Part shown: positions 43,764 through 53,214 of the stretch, in pieces
How the letters are laid out: every line of letters starts with the position of its first letter
How positions within the stretch are numbered: the stretch's first letter is position 1
NCBI GenBank assembly: GCA_038501625.1
Contig: JAZAYU010000037.1
Location: forward strand, 744,001 to 808,000
Direction: 5' to 3'
Length of the DNA stretch: 64,000 nt
Origin: Corbicula japonica
Taxonomy: Eukaryota > Mollusca > Bivalvia > Venerida > Cyrenidae
Program-made: the position numbers and the translations under genes
Notes under the pieces: model-generated
Databases searched by the model: none
Told to the model about the DNA's origin: nothing
What the model saw: only the letters and a program-made list of their open reading frames with translations

Positions 43764-45035
43764 ATGTTTTCTTGCGAAGTTTGCGGCGTTCAATTTTCGA
43801 GAATCGATAATCTTAACAGGCACCGAGGCGCTAAACACAGCCTAGATCTTTCAAAACCGGAAACTGGCGATATGATATTTCAACATCCCTTTTCTATGGT
43901 GGTTTCTGGGCCGAGCGGGAGCGGAAAAACGGAATGGACCAAGCGATTGATACTATCCGCTATGATACAGCCCTCTCCCCAGCGCGTGATATGGTGCTAC
44001 GGTCAGTGGCAAGCGTTGTACGACGAATTGAAACGATCTTTGCCCAACATTCAGTTTGTCAGAGGCATTCCGGAGCGTATCGAGGATCCGGATTTCATCG
44101 ATGCCAACTACAGAAACCTTATCGTATTGGACGACTTGATGACGGAAGCCAAATGCGACCAACGAGTTGCCGACCTATTTACGAAGGGAAGTCATCATCG
44201 GAACATTTCGATCATCTATCTCACTCAAAACCTATTCCCCCAGGGCAAATCTTGCAGGGACATAAGCCTCAATACCCAGTATTTGACTCTGTTCGATAAT
44301 CCGATCGATAGACAGCAGGTAGCGACGTTAGCTAGACGCATTTACCCGTCCTCTAGCGACTCCTTTATGAGACAATTTCGAGATGCCACCAAAAAGCCGC
44401 ACGGTTATTTAGTTGTAAACCTAAAGTCGGGTACGCCGGAACAAGACCGATTGAGAACGGAAATTTTTCCTAACGATCTGAAGCGAGGAGCGGACGATCA
44501 CCACGACAGTCCGCCCGAAAAGAGGATGCGGGTGAGCCAAAGAGATTCTGACCAGGAGGACGAGGAAGAAGAGGAGGAGGATGAAATGCCCAGTCGTATC
44601 TATCCGATTCCGCCTGGTAGGCAAGACGGTAAGGGCGCGTTTCACGACATTCTACGCGATGTGGTCATGTCGAAATTGGTCAAAAACTACAATGCCGAAG
44701 TCAAGCGAAAGGCCGTAGATTATGTCGAAGAAGGGTCGAGTCAAAAAGTGGCGGAACGCATGGTCATCAACGACATGTTATCGGAACTAAGAAAAGCGGC
44801 AAGGCAATATTTAGTCGAAGCGGTTTTATCCATCTACCGCATTGACACCGACGCTCGTTATTCATCTATCGTGGGAATCGCCGAACGTTTGAGTAGAACT
44901 TCCGGTTTACCTATCGACCTTGCCGTTCGGGAGGCGGTGCGGCTGCACAAAACGGAATTCAACGAATGGTTGTTGTCTAAAAAAGACGTGACGGAGGAGG
45001 AGAGTGACGAGGAGGAGGAGGAGGAGGAGGACTAG
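43764..45035 (+). CDS. Maverick packaging ATPase (FtsK/HerA type), 423 aa
   Basis: An intact frame from ATG. Residues 4-25 are a C2H2 finger (C4, C7, H20, H25). Walker A GPSGSGKT is at 49-56 and Walker B LIVLDD at 119-124, followed by DLFTKGSHHRNISIIYLTQN (138-156) with the conserved sensor Gln/Asn and LFDNPIDRQQVATLARR. From about 240 a linker with an acidic run leads to a helical C-terminal domain and a Glu-rich tail (EEESDEEEEEEED). The family translocates DNA into capsids. The domain order is that of the broken copy at 288-2267, without an intron. As the only large gene in this element, its retention without a capsid gene is notable. Confidence 0.92.
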   Translation: MFSCEVCGVQFSRIDNLNRHRGAKHSLDLSKPETGDMIFQHPFSMVVSGPSGSGKTEWTKRLILSAMIQPSPQRVIWCYGQWQALYDELKRSLPNIQFVRGIPERIEDPDFIDANYRNLIVLDDLMTEAKCDQRVADLFTKGSHHRNISIIYLTQNLFPQGKSCRDISLNTQYLTLFDNPIDRQQVATLARRIYPSSSDSFMRQFRDATKKPHGYLVVNLKSGTPEQDRLRTEIFPNDLKRGADDHHDSPPEKRMRVSQRDSDQEDEEEEEEDEMPSRIYPIPPGRQDGKGAFHDILRDVVMSKLVKNYNAEVKRKAVDYVEEGSSQKVAERMVINDMLSELRKAARQYLVEAVLSIYRIDTDARYSSIVGIAERLSRTSGLPIDLAVREAVRLHKTEFNEWLLSKKDVTEEESDEEEEEEED

Positions 45036-45040
45036 AGAAA

Positions 45041-45051
45041 GAACGTAAGAA
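45041..45051 (+). promoter_or_regulatory. GAACGTAAGAA motif before the 90-aa gene
   Basis: Six bases after the ATPase stop and 29 nt before the ATG at 45081. Identical 11-mer to 43719-43729. Confidence 0.5.
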
Positions 45052-45080
45052 CCCGAACGAAAACGAAGAAATCCGACAAA

Positions 45081-45353
45081 ATGACTAGACGACACGAAAT
45101 TCGTTGGGTAACTCCTCTCGCCCAGGCAGTGGAGATGGCGCAATCGGAATGGGACCGTACAATCAAGGAAGTGTCCGCGCACTTTCATCGGTGGCAAAAA
45201 TCGTGTCCCGTCGGCACGCATCGGCAATGGATGGTTTACAGCGGAAGTCTAGGCCAGGATCCTATGGCGGCAAACTACGTGTGGAACCGGTCGAAACAAT
45301 TGGTTCGCTTCGAACGAAGAGCAACTCCTCATCAGCAACGGCCGATACTATGA
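45081..45353 (+). CDS. Unknown 90-aa basic protein
   Basis: Starts 46 bp after the ATPase stop (MTRRHEIRWVTPLAQAVEMA; later HRQWMVYSGSLGQDP and NRSKQLVRFERR). Rich in Arg, Gln and Trp, without a membrane segment. A parallel ORF in another frame (45104-45382) overlaps; I prefer this one because its ATG follows the shared upstream motif at the same distance as its neighbours. No family recognised. Confidence 0.5.
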   Translation: MTRRHEIRWVTPLAQAVEMAQSEWDRTIKEVSAHFHRWQKSCPVGTHRQWMVYSGSLGQDPMAANYVWNRSKQLVRFERRATPHQQRPIL

Positions 45354-45397
45354 CATTTCTAAAACAAATCTTAAATCGATAAATAAATAGAATAGTT

Positions 45398-45406
45398 AAC
45401 GTAAGA
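45398..45406 (+). promoter_or_regulatory. AACGTAAGA motif before the membrane/PC4-like gene
   Basis: Third occurrence of the core, 32 nt before the ATG at 45439. An AATAAA-like ATAAATAAAT at about 45380 may end the previous transcript. Confidence 0.5.
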
Positions 45407-45438
45407 GACCAGTGAGCGCGAATGACGGAATTACGAGA

Positions 45439-45909
45439 ATGAATCGTGAACCAGGCACGCCGGAATCGTTCGCGCTAGCGGACGATTTTGCTTTTAAAGA
45501 CAAAAACATTCGATATCGCTTTCAAGGCATTAAATGGTACGGTATTTTGCTTCTGATGACGACTTGCGCCGCACCCGGAGTCATTATATGGTTACAATCT
45601 TTACCCGCCGGTGGTGCGAAACCTAACTTGAACGAGACGGAATGCCTGTATATAACCGACATCGGTGTGAAACCTAACTTGAACGAGACGGAATGCCTGT
45701 ATGTGAAACAGTTTTATTTACGGGAAAGCCTCTACGCGACTGTTTGTAACCGAGACGGATACGTTTTCGTGGATATGAGAAAGTTTGTTAACGGAACGGC
45801 TACTATTATTGGCGTTGACCTCAGTCCGTTACAGTGGTTAAGCTTAAAACGGCTTTCATCCGGCATAGACATTGCTCTAACGCAGGCTGGCGCCAAGGAA
45901 CTTCAGTAG
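45439..45909 (+). CDS. 156-aa protein with membrane segment and PC4-like C-terminus
   Basis: The frame is open from 45412, but the first codon there is GTG; the first ATG is 45439 (MNREPGTPES), 32 nt after the AACGTAAGA motif. A hydrophobic helix lies at about residues 33-52 (WYGILLLMTTCAAPGVIIWL). A 17-residue unit is duplicated in frame (KPNLNETECLY at 61-71 and 78-88). Residues 92-147 (LRESLYATVCNRDGYVFVDM, then GVDLSPLQWLSLKRL and IDIAL) resemble the PC4/p15 single-strand-DNA-binding fold: strand pairs ending vDiR.f, then GI.L...qW..L...i..id. A membrane anchor on such a domain is unusual. The PC4 call is tentative. Confidence 0.55.
   Translation: MNREPGTPESFALADDFAFKDKNIRYRFQGIKWYGILLLMTTCAAPGVIIWLQSLPAGGAKPNLNETECLYITDIGVKPNLNETECLYVKQFYLRESLYATVCNRDGYVFVDMRKFVNGTATIIGVDLSPLQWLSLKRLSSGIDIALTQAGAKELQ
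45632..45733. repeat. In-frame 51-bp tandem duplication
   Basis: Two 51-bp copies at about 45612-45662 and 45663-45713 share AACCTAACTTGAACGAGACG and TGCCTGTAT. Unit length is divisible by three, so the frame is kept. Confidence 0.7.
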
Positions 45910-45919
45910 GGATTTAATT

Positions 45920-46048
45920 ATGGAGCCTTATTTCGACTCATTCTACGGCGATTCTGGAGTATTCGGCAAACATTGTGTGGGATGCAGTTTATCTCGAAAG
46001 GAACCTTCGAATCTCTCTCAAAGACGGAGCAGTTGTATATTTCGATAG
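45920..46048 (+). CDS. Possible 42-aa ORF or remnant
   Basis: ATG at 45920, 11 bp after the previous stop: MEPYFDSFYGDSGVFGKHCV... to TAG at 46046. In another frame the same DNA reads VYLERNLRISLKDGAVVYFD before a stop at about 46064, weakly similar to part of the preceding protein, so this may be a decayed duplicate rather than a gene. Poly(A) signals (AATAAA) follow at about 46188-46198. Confidence 0.25.
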   Translation: MEPYFDSFYGDSGVFGKHCVGCSLSRKEPSNLSQRRSSCIFR

Positions 46049-46375
46049 GTGGACGAAATCTTAAGACATTGGGAACATCGCATTTCCCTCAGATTATATC
46101 TATTGTATAGACTGAAACTGGAGACTGGGCTTGAAGTCCAAAATTATTCGTATGCAGCGTATACAACATTGATTGTCGTTGTTTTTAATAAAATAAATAA
46201 AATATTTATATAATATTTTGAGTGTTAGTTGTAAAATTCCTCCTCCTCCTCCTCCTCCCCTCCTCCTCCTCCTCCTCCTCCCCTCCTCCTCCTCCTCCCC
46301 TCCTCCTCCTCCTCCTCCTCCTCCTCACTGTACCTTCACTGTACCCTCTTGCCGTACTCTACCCGATTCATTCGC

Positions 46376-46723
46376 TTATTGTTCGCTAGTCGTTCTCACC
46401 TCGTCAATTAAGGTCTGTATTAAATAAACTCTGGTTAATAACGCTGGAATCACGTAGTGATATCGATTGATCAAACTCTTTTTCCTGGTAAAACTCACTC
46501 TCGTTGACGCCAAACTTCTTAATAGTAATTGCCTGCTTTCTATCAACCTTACGTGTCGCCTCAAAGGGTTGATAGTACCGTTCAGGAGTCTTTTCACGAC
46601 GCAACTTATCGCTTTCATTTGAAGTCTCGAAATATTTTGTAACATGGATTTACGATCCGTTACGCCAGCGTCCCTTAAAGCGTCTAAATAGTTAATAACT
46701 CTGAACACGATTGATGATTCCAT
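46376..46723 (-). CDS. 115-aa Maverick-associated small basic protein, right TIR copy
   Basis: The translation is identical to that at 43085-43432 as far as I can compare. The gene is therefore present twice, convergent with the core genes. Identity between arms implies recent arm homogenisation or a young element. See the left copy for domain description. Confidence 0.7.
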   Translation of the reverse strand: MESSIVFRVINYLDALRDAGVTDRKSMLQNISRLQMKAISCVVKRLLNGTINPLRRHVRLIESRQLLLRSLASTRVSFTRKKSLINRYHYVIPALLTRVYLIQTLIDEVRTTSEQ

Positions 46724-47095
46724 GATTATTCATCATCGCTCTTGTTTCCCTCTTATAGCTCCTAACTGTACCAATCATTCAATCAATAGCTCGCTCATTT
46801 ATTCAATCACTCATTCAATTACTTACACATCTTTAACTCTATCTCCCATTCAATAAAATACTTTCTCCCTCGCCTAATCACTCACCTATTCACTCAATCA
46901 CTCAACCACCTATACAGGCAACCGCCTATTCAATAAATCACTAACCACCCATTCAGTCACTAAAACGCTTTCAATCACACATCTTTAACTCTATCTCCCA
47001 TTTAATCAATTACTTTCTCCCTCGCTCATTCATAATCACTCATCTACTCAATCACTCATTCAATCACCCTCCTCCTCACCTCCTCCTCCTTACTG

Positions 47096-47345
47096 TACCC
47101 CCACTGTACCCCCACTGTACCCTCCTCCTCCTCCTCCGCACCCTCACTGTACCCTCACTGTACCCCCACTGTACCCCCACTGTACCCCCACTGTACCCTC
47201 ACTGTACCCCCACTGTACCCTCACTGTACCCCCACTGTATCCCTCACTGTATCCCCACTGTATCCTCACTGTATCCCCACTGTATCCTCACTGTATCCCC
47301 ACTGTATCCTCACTGTATCCCCACTGTACCCTCACTGTACCCTCA
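47096..47345. repeat. 11-bp minisatellite, right arm
   Basis: Inverse of 42465-42715 (CCCCACTGTAC / CCTCACTGTAT units). Confidence 0.9.
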
Positions 47346-48071
47346 TCATTACAATCAATCACTCACACATCTTGAACTCTATCTCCCATTTAATCAATTT
47401 CTTTCTCCCTCGCTCATTCATAATCACTCAATCACCCATTCGTTCACCCTCTCAGACGGATTCAAATATCATTTACTCCCTCGACCATTCATAATCACTC
47501 ATCTATTCAATCAATCGCTTATTCATTCGTTCATTCATTTTATCGATCATTCACAAAATTAAAGCTAGCGCAGAAATTATTGGAAAAAAAACGATTCACC
47601 CGGTGAACACTATCCGCCCCGGGCTAAATATGAAACATTGGTTATCATTCTCGTTGTTTACCTTTCATTTTTGATTATGAACTACGTTGATTCGTTCAAT
47701 ATGAGCTTTAAAATTCGCGCGCTGACCCGAGCGCGAAAATTAAGCTAAATAAAATGATACCGCAATAGGTTTATGGATCGATATCTGCGATACCGTGCTG
47801 AGTTTTCAAATTATCGAGTATTGTTTAGGTTATTAATTATAAATCGCTTACGGCTGGCTTCAATGCGTGCTGAGTTTTTTCATTGCACGGGTATTATTAA
47901 GGTTATTGATTTTATTTGAAGTCATCGCGTGCAGAGTTTTCATTCTATTATTATTGTTTAGGTTATTAAGTATTATATTGTCATACCGTGTCGCGTTTTC
48001 ATTATATCGGGTTTAGGTTATTGATTTTGTTTAACGTCATCGCGTGCTGAGTTTTCATTATATCGGGTTCA

Positions 48072-48370
48072 GGGCGATTTCGTTCTGAATTTAGGTCCGC
48101 CATACAGCGGACTTAGGTTTAGAAAATACGCATTAAACTCCCTAACAGAATATAATCCTATCGTATGGCCAACATTCGCTTAGAACTTCTTGAAGCGATT
48201 TCGTTCTGAATTTAGGTCCGCCATACAGCGGACTTAGGTTTAGAATATACGCATTAAACTCCCTAACAGAATATAATCCTATCGTATGGCCAACATTCGC
48301 TTAGAACTTCTTGAAGCGATTTCGTTCTGAATTTAAGTCCGCCATACAGCGGACCTAGGTTTAGACTATA
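48072..48370. repeat. ~122-bp palindrome-bearing repeat, three copies (right arm)
   Basis: Three successive GTCCGCCATACAGCGGAC palindromes, one more copy than in the left arm. Confidence 0.8.
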
Positions 48371-48819
48371 AGCGTTAAACGGACCAAAGAATATTATCCG
48401 ACAAATCGGACCTGAGCAAAAATAAAGCTTATCTAGCGGACTGATCTAATTATTGGAAAAACGACTATCCGTTTCCCCCGGTGATCACTAACGTCCCAGG
48501 GCTAAAGTTTATATCGACTATTTGAAACTATCTGACTGGTAATTTAAACTGAGCAAAATTAAAGCTGGCGCAGAAATTATTGGAAAACGAAATTGATATT
48601 ACCTGCGTTGGTTGGACCGATATTGTATAACTCCCCGAGGTTATAAATACTATGCGATCGATGTATGGAGATGACAACATTAATTTTCCTATATCCGCTT
48701 AATTAACTGACCTGATGGGGACAGGCTAATACGGACTATTACTTATGAATGGTAACTAGCTGTATGACTAAGTAAATAGAAGATAAATATTGTTTCCAAT
48801 AAGCCTCCTTACGTATATT

Positions 48820-48978
48820 CTATAATACGAGACTATACAACGAAGTTTCGAAGCGTGTTTCAAACAGGTCTATTAATCTCTCTGAAGCTTCTCTGGCCTC
48901 CCTCCTTAGCTGACGACACCTCATCCACCAAAGCAGTTCATCTATCATAGCCATTGTCACGTACGCGAATCCGAACAT
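48820..48978 (-). CDS. 52-aa basic amphipathic protein, right TIR copy
   Basis: Inverse copy of 40952-41110, same 53 codons (ATG complement at 48976-48978, stop at 48820-48822), again with TATATAAGGG upstream. Confidence 0.45.
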   Translation of the reverse strand: MFGFAYVTMAMIDELLWWMRCRQLRREAREASERLIDLFETRFETSLYSLVL

Positions 48979-49247
48979 GTTACTTCAAAAAAGCGCTCTG
49001 TTCTCACAAAGCGTCGCCTTCCCTTATATACATTCACAATTTAAAGCTGTTATACGCCCTTGGCTAAACTCTTATAACAACATTTGGTGTCACTACTACG
49101 ATGAAATTAATTTTCCGATTAATGAACTGACGCGGTCATGAATGCAAAGTCGCTAGAGGGTCGAGATCGATTATCGGTTCATTTTAAAGAGTTTATTGGG
49201 CAGTATCGTTAGGGGGTCTACACGCGCGTTAACTTTTTTTTTTTTTT

Positions 49248-49407
49248 TATTTAACGATCCCGGTGAGTCATTCGATCCCGTTATTAGATCCCGGTGAGTC
49301 ATACGCCGGTGAGTCATTAGATCCCGTTATTAGATCCCGGTGAGTCATTAGATCCCGGTGAGTCATTAGATCCCGGTGAGTCATACGCCGATGACGTCAC
49401 GATGAGT
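49248..49407 (-). promoter_or_regulatory. Array of bZIP-like sites in the right TIR
   Basis: Seven TGAGTCA (inverse of TGACTCA) and one TGACGTCA in the terminal ~230 bp, mirroring the left arm with one site less. Confidence 0.6.
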
Positions 49408-49479
49408 CACTCGCTCCCTGCTCCATCATCCCTCATCCATCATTCCTTGTCCAAACGATTGTTATATACTACTCCTCAT

Positions 49480-52400
49480 TCAAGGTTAAGCAATGGGCGA
49501 TTTGACATAGCAAAATTTAAGCACTAATCATACGCTCCTGCATCAAAAAGACCCCAACCTAAAAGTGGAAAACCTAATTTCCTTGCATCAAAATACAAGT
49601 ACCTGCATCTATTGAAATCCCTGAATATACTGAATTATTTTGCTAATGTTGATGATAGTAACTGTCACAAAGTTTAAAGAAAAAAAACACACATAGTTTC
49701 ATATGTTTAATGTAATGATATCTGTGCAGGGCAAGTTCGATTCAACCAGCGCGCCAGTCTTTCAACGCTCTCAGCGCTTTGATTTTGAACAAAGAGCCTC
49801 GCTAACGAATTCACATTCATGGGGAAGTACTTGACGTAGCATAGCAACGAATTTTTCATTTAGAAAATTATTAATATTCTTATTAACCGTTACTCAACGC
49901 AGAACATTTTTTGGGGGGCGTTTAAAAACGCCGCCCAGTGTTTCACATGTGAATTTGGTCACATGATCAAAATGGTACCTGGGTCTCTATCTACTTATAT
50001 AGTCGAACGCGGTAACCAAAAGTGAAATTCGATCATTTTACCTCCAGAGAGTTCACTGAGTTTATGAGACGGTAGACGGCGCTGCGCGATTGTTATTAGG
50101 TAAACAGGTGATCTCGCAGCAGTGTATGTGTTTACAAATAGCAATACACTGATCAGCTTTCAACAGAGGGCTTTGCTTGTAATAAGTACGGATAAGCCAA
50201 GATAGGAACAATAATAAATATAACTTATTCAAGGGATATTCGGACATTTACCATTAATAATTGCAAGAATAATAATGGGGTGATGATAGCTTATCTCAAA
50301 CTTGGTGTGGCATTTCATTCATGCAGAATTTTGAGGGATATTTGATTAAACAATAAGCATGGATATTAATTAAATACGGCTTTAAAGTGTAAACTTCAGG
50401 CGAATTTTTAAAGCGTTTAAAATTTATTAGATTTGATGCAGTGCTCTGCCTAATTTTTATAAAATTGCTTTATAGTCATATTATTCGAAAAGAACAAAAA
50501 AAATCATCCATTAACCACGATGCAACTTTTTTGCACACGGTACGTTTTCAAACAAGTTTTAGTTTCCAAAAAGCTAGTCGGTAATTAGCATGACATTCTA
50601 ACAAAAAAGAAGGCTTTGAAGTGCAACTTTAGACGAAACTCCAAAGCGTTTAAAGCGTTTCAATTTAATTAGACATGATGCAGTGCTCTGACTTATTTTT
50701 TTAAATTGTTTTATAGTCATATTATTTTTATTTTTGCATATCTTTTATTTCCTAATAATAAATAAATATTGTTTCAAATCATAGTGCAAATAGCAACTAT
50801 ATCATAGTTTCTCTTTTCCTCTCTACTTTTTGGCTGTGTGGGGAGGCTGTGTATGCTGGATGTGGTCATTCCTGATATGCATATTTCATTTTTTAAAGTA
50901 TTTTTATTTGTCCATGTGTGTTCACTTCTTTATTGTCAATTTAAAGTTTCAAATCAAAGGTTGACTTATTATATATTTTTCCTGGCACAAAATGACTTCA
51001 GTCTTGGAAATAAGCATCCGCCCGAAAATCCGTGGTAAAAAAACTTGATAAAGCAGAAGCCGGGCATGCAAACTTTTGCTCTGCCATCCGAAAGTTCCTT
51101 CATACTCCTCCAATAGGAAACTCCAAACAATCTATAGATGATGTTACATGACAATCACTCTAAAACGCCACCCATCAGTACTTTCAGTGCTTTGATTATC
51201 AATGATTTTGTTTCTTGACTTTTAAGAAATCTTAAGTAAGAACCTATGCAATGAAATCGTAAATAGTGTTCAATAGTGATTAGGTGAGAGGTGAGGGTGA
51301 GAGAGTGATTAGTATATGTTTCAGATTTCACATAGAAAATATTGATATAAAAACTTGTCACGATGTATGTATCGATAATTCATTTACTTATTTGATAACA
51401 AAAATGCAATGAAAAGGTCTTATTGATCAATAGTTTAATTATAAAAAATAACACTACTGAGACAAACAACCTTTTAGGAAACAGTTTAATTTTAACAACG
51501 TTATTATGTTGTGAATGGCGCTTCATATACAGCTCCGTTCCTTACCTCACGATAAATCAAAATCAATACACTACTTTACTATAATATATCAAACTGGTCT
51601 TGTAGTCGCTGTAAGATACTGAAGGAGTTAACCTTTTACAAAACAGCGTTATTATTTCTTAACCATGTATCCCATACAGCTTCTTTTCTTTTGCCACGAT
51701 ACAAAATTGTACATAATGAGCATGTGGCAAATGTACTGAGAGAGACAAGAAGTTGATTTCGGATAAATTTATTAACATTTCGAAAAACTTAACTATTTAG
51801 TTTTCCACTTTGGTTGTTAAAAGCCTAGTTTTATAATATAGTGTGATGTATTAACAGTAAAGCCGTTCATTATTTAAAAAGTTAAATTTATTTTTCTCAT
51901 ATTTAACATTTTATGTATCCCTGGTATCGAAGATGTTTTTGCCCCGTAATCACATTATGGCAAATAATTTGTTCAGAAATCGCAACGTTAACAACGAAAA
52001 TAATCAAAGGACTGGAGGTACTGATGAGTCGGCCATCAAAACACAATTGAAAAGCAATGGATTTTTGGGTTTGATTAAGTTGGACCAGAAATTAACTTTC
52101 GCCTCAAGAACGGGGAACAATTTACTTTATGTCCTCCGAGACATAGATCTTCGACCCCAAAAACAATTAATGTCCAATTAACAAGTCAAGACAAATACTG
52201 TTATCAAGTTTGCAGACGTGGTGACATGGAAAGCGAACCTGGTGGTAGGACAATATGTCTAAAGGCATAATTTGAATATGATTGGACTTGTAGACAATAA
52301 AATGAAATTGACCAATCACAATTAAGTGAAGGATATCATACTTCATAGGTCATATGGTCAACAGTGAAACAACGCTGGTCAGTTCTCAAACACAACGCTT

Positions 52401-53214
52401 TATTTAAAGGTATTCTTCGTCCTTGCATTTTGCATTCAGAGAGACTTTTTAATTTTTCATTTTATCAATGAGAGTGCAATGACGAATGGAATATTACCTT
52501 AATTGCGTGAATACTTTTGTAAGTGTGGAAGAATCCTGTGAGCAGTTGTTTGCAAGCGCAGTATCATTAGACAGCACCTAAAATTCTGAGTTGAGATACG
52601 GTGACACCAATGACAGAAAAAAAGTAGCTAAGCTAGTCATAATCTTTGAATATTCAAACTTGAAATCGACAAACAGAATTGGGTCACATGATTTAAAATA
52701 ATACTACAAGTGACACTATGGTTTTTTTCAATGGTTCTATTATTCAGCAAATAATGTTCAAACACACAATTACACCGATGCTTTTTTGTCAACTGATGTT
52801 TTTTCAATGAGGTGCACATTAAAACGTTTTGGTTATATTTTATATAACTTGTCTCCATTTCACATCCACTATTTGTATCGACATTTGTGATTTTTTTATT
52901 CTTGTCCATTACAAAAGCAGCATGCTCCATTGCAGGAATTAGTGGCAATCTAAAGGCTGTTGCTCCCTCAGACAGTCATAGACAGAATTGTCAAACTGGT
53001 CTCCTCACAGCATTCCATGTAGAGCTGTTATCCTGAAATATTAATTTCAACAAATAACCTATTTATATTGAAGTTGTAATGATTTTAGCTGAAGTGTCTT
53101 TGTTTTCTTTAAATTAAGGGTAATTTTGGTTATTAATTGCCAGAATCCACCAAAAAGTTACATTAGATGGGTGTTCACTTGTGTCTCCCTGGGAACTAGA
53201 TCAAGTTAAAAATG
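49480..53214. other. Noncoding stretch with old repeats
   Basis: No gene supported. 49960-51205 is the inverted counterpart of 32631-33835. Within it a ~110-bp segment is duplicated (about 50385-50480 and 50615-50730, both with GATGCAGTGCTCTG and TTTTATAGTCATATTATT). 50815-50890 matches 7827-7890. The 82-codon ORF at 51933-52181 has no recognisable features. Confidence 0.55.

Larger units (their letters stand above)
40463..49473. mobile_element. Maverick/Polinton-derived element with giant TIRs, complete, 9,011 bp
   Basis: The ends read AGTAGTATATAACAATCG and its inverse, and the 6-bp duplication CCTCAT flanks at 40457-40462 and 49474-49479. A 5'-AG terminus and a 6-bp duplication are Maverick/Polinton hallmarks. 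The arms are about 3.2 kb each and nearly identical. The ~2.5-kb unique core (43705-46238) encodes a Maverick-type packaging ATPase and small proteins. No polymerase B, integrase, protease or capsid gene is present, so it should be non-autonomous. Confidence 0.92.
46239..49473 (-). repeat. Right terminal inverted repeat of the mini-Maverick
   Basis: The inverse of the left arm, 3,235 bp, from the (CCT)n tract to the terminal ...ATACTACT. It differs from the left arm by a shorter (CCT)n, one additional ~122-bp unit, altered site copies at 49261-49330 and a 14-15 nt T-run near 49232. Confidence 0.93.

Noticed and set aside
43381..43765. Polyleucine/polyproline ORFs on the minus strand and an Arg/Glu ORF on the plus strand
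   Set aside because: They are translations of the (GGA)n tract in different frames and disappear outside it.
51933..52181. 82-codon ORF
   Set aside because: No motif, isolated, and composition not distinct from surrounding AT-rich DNA.
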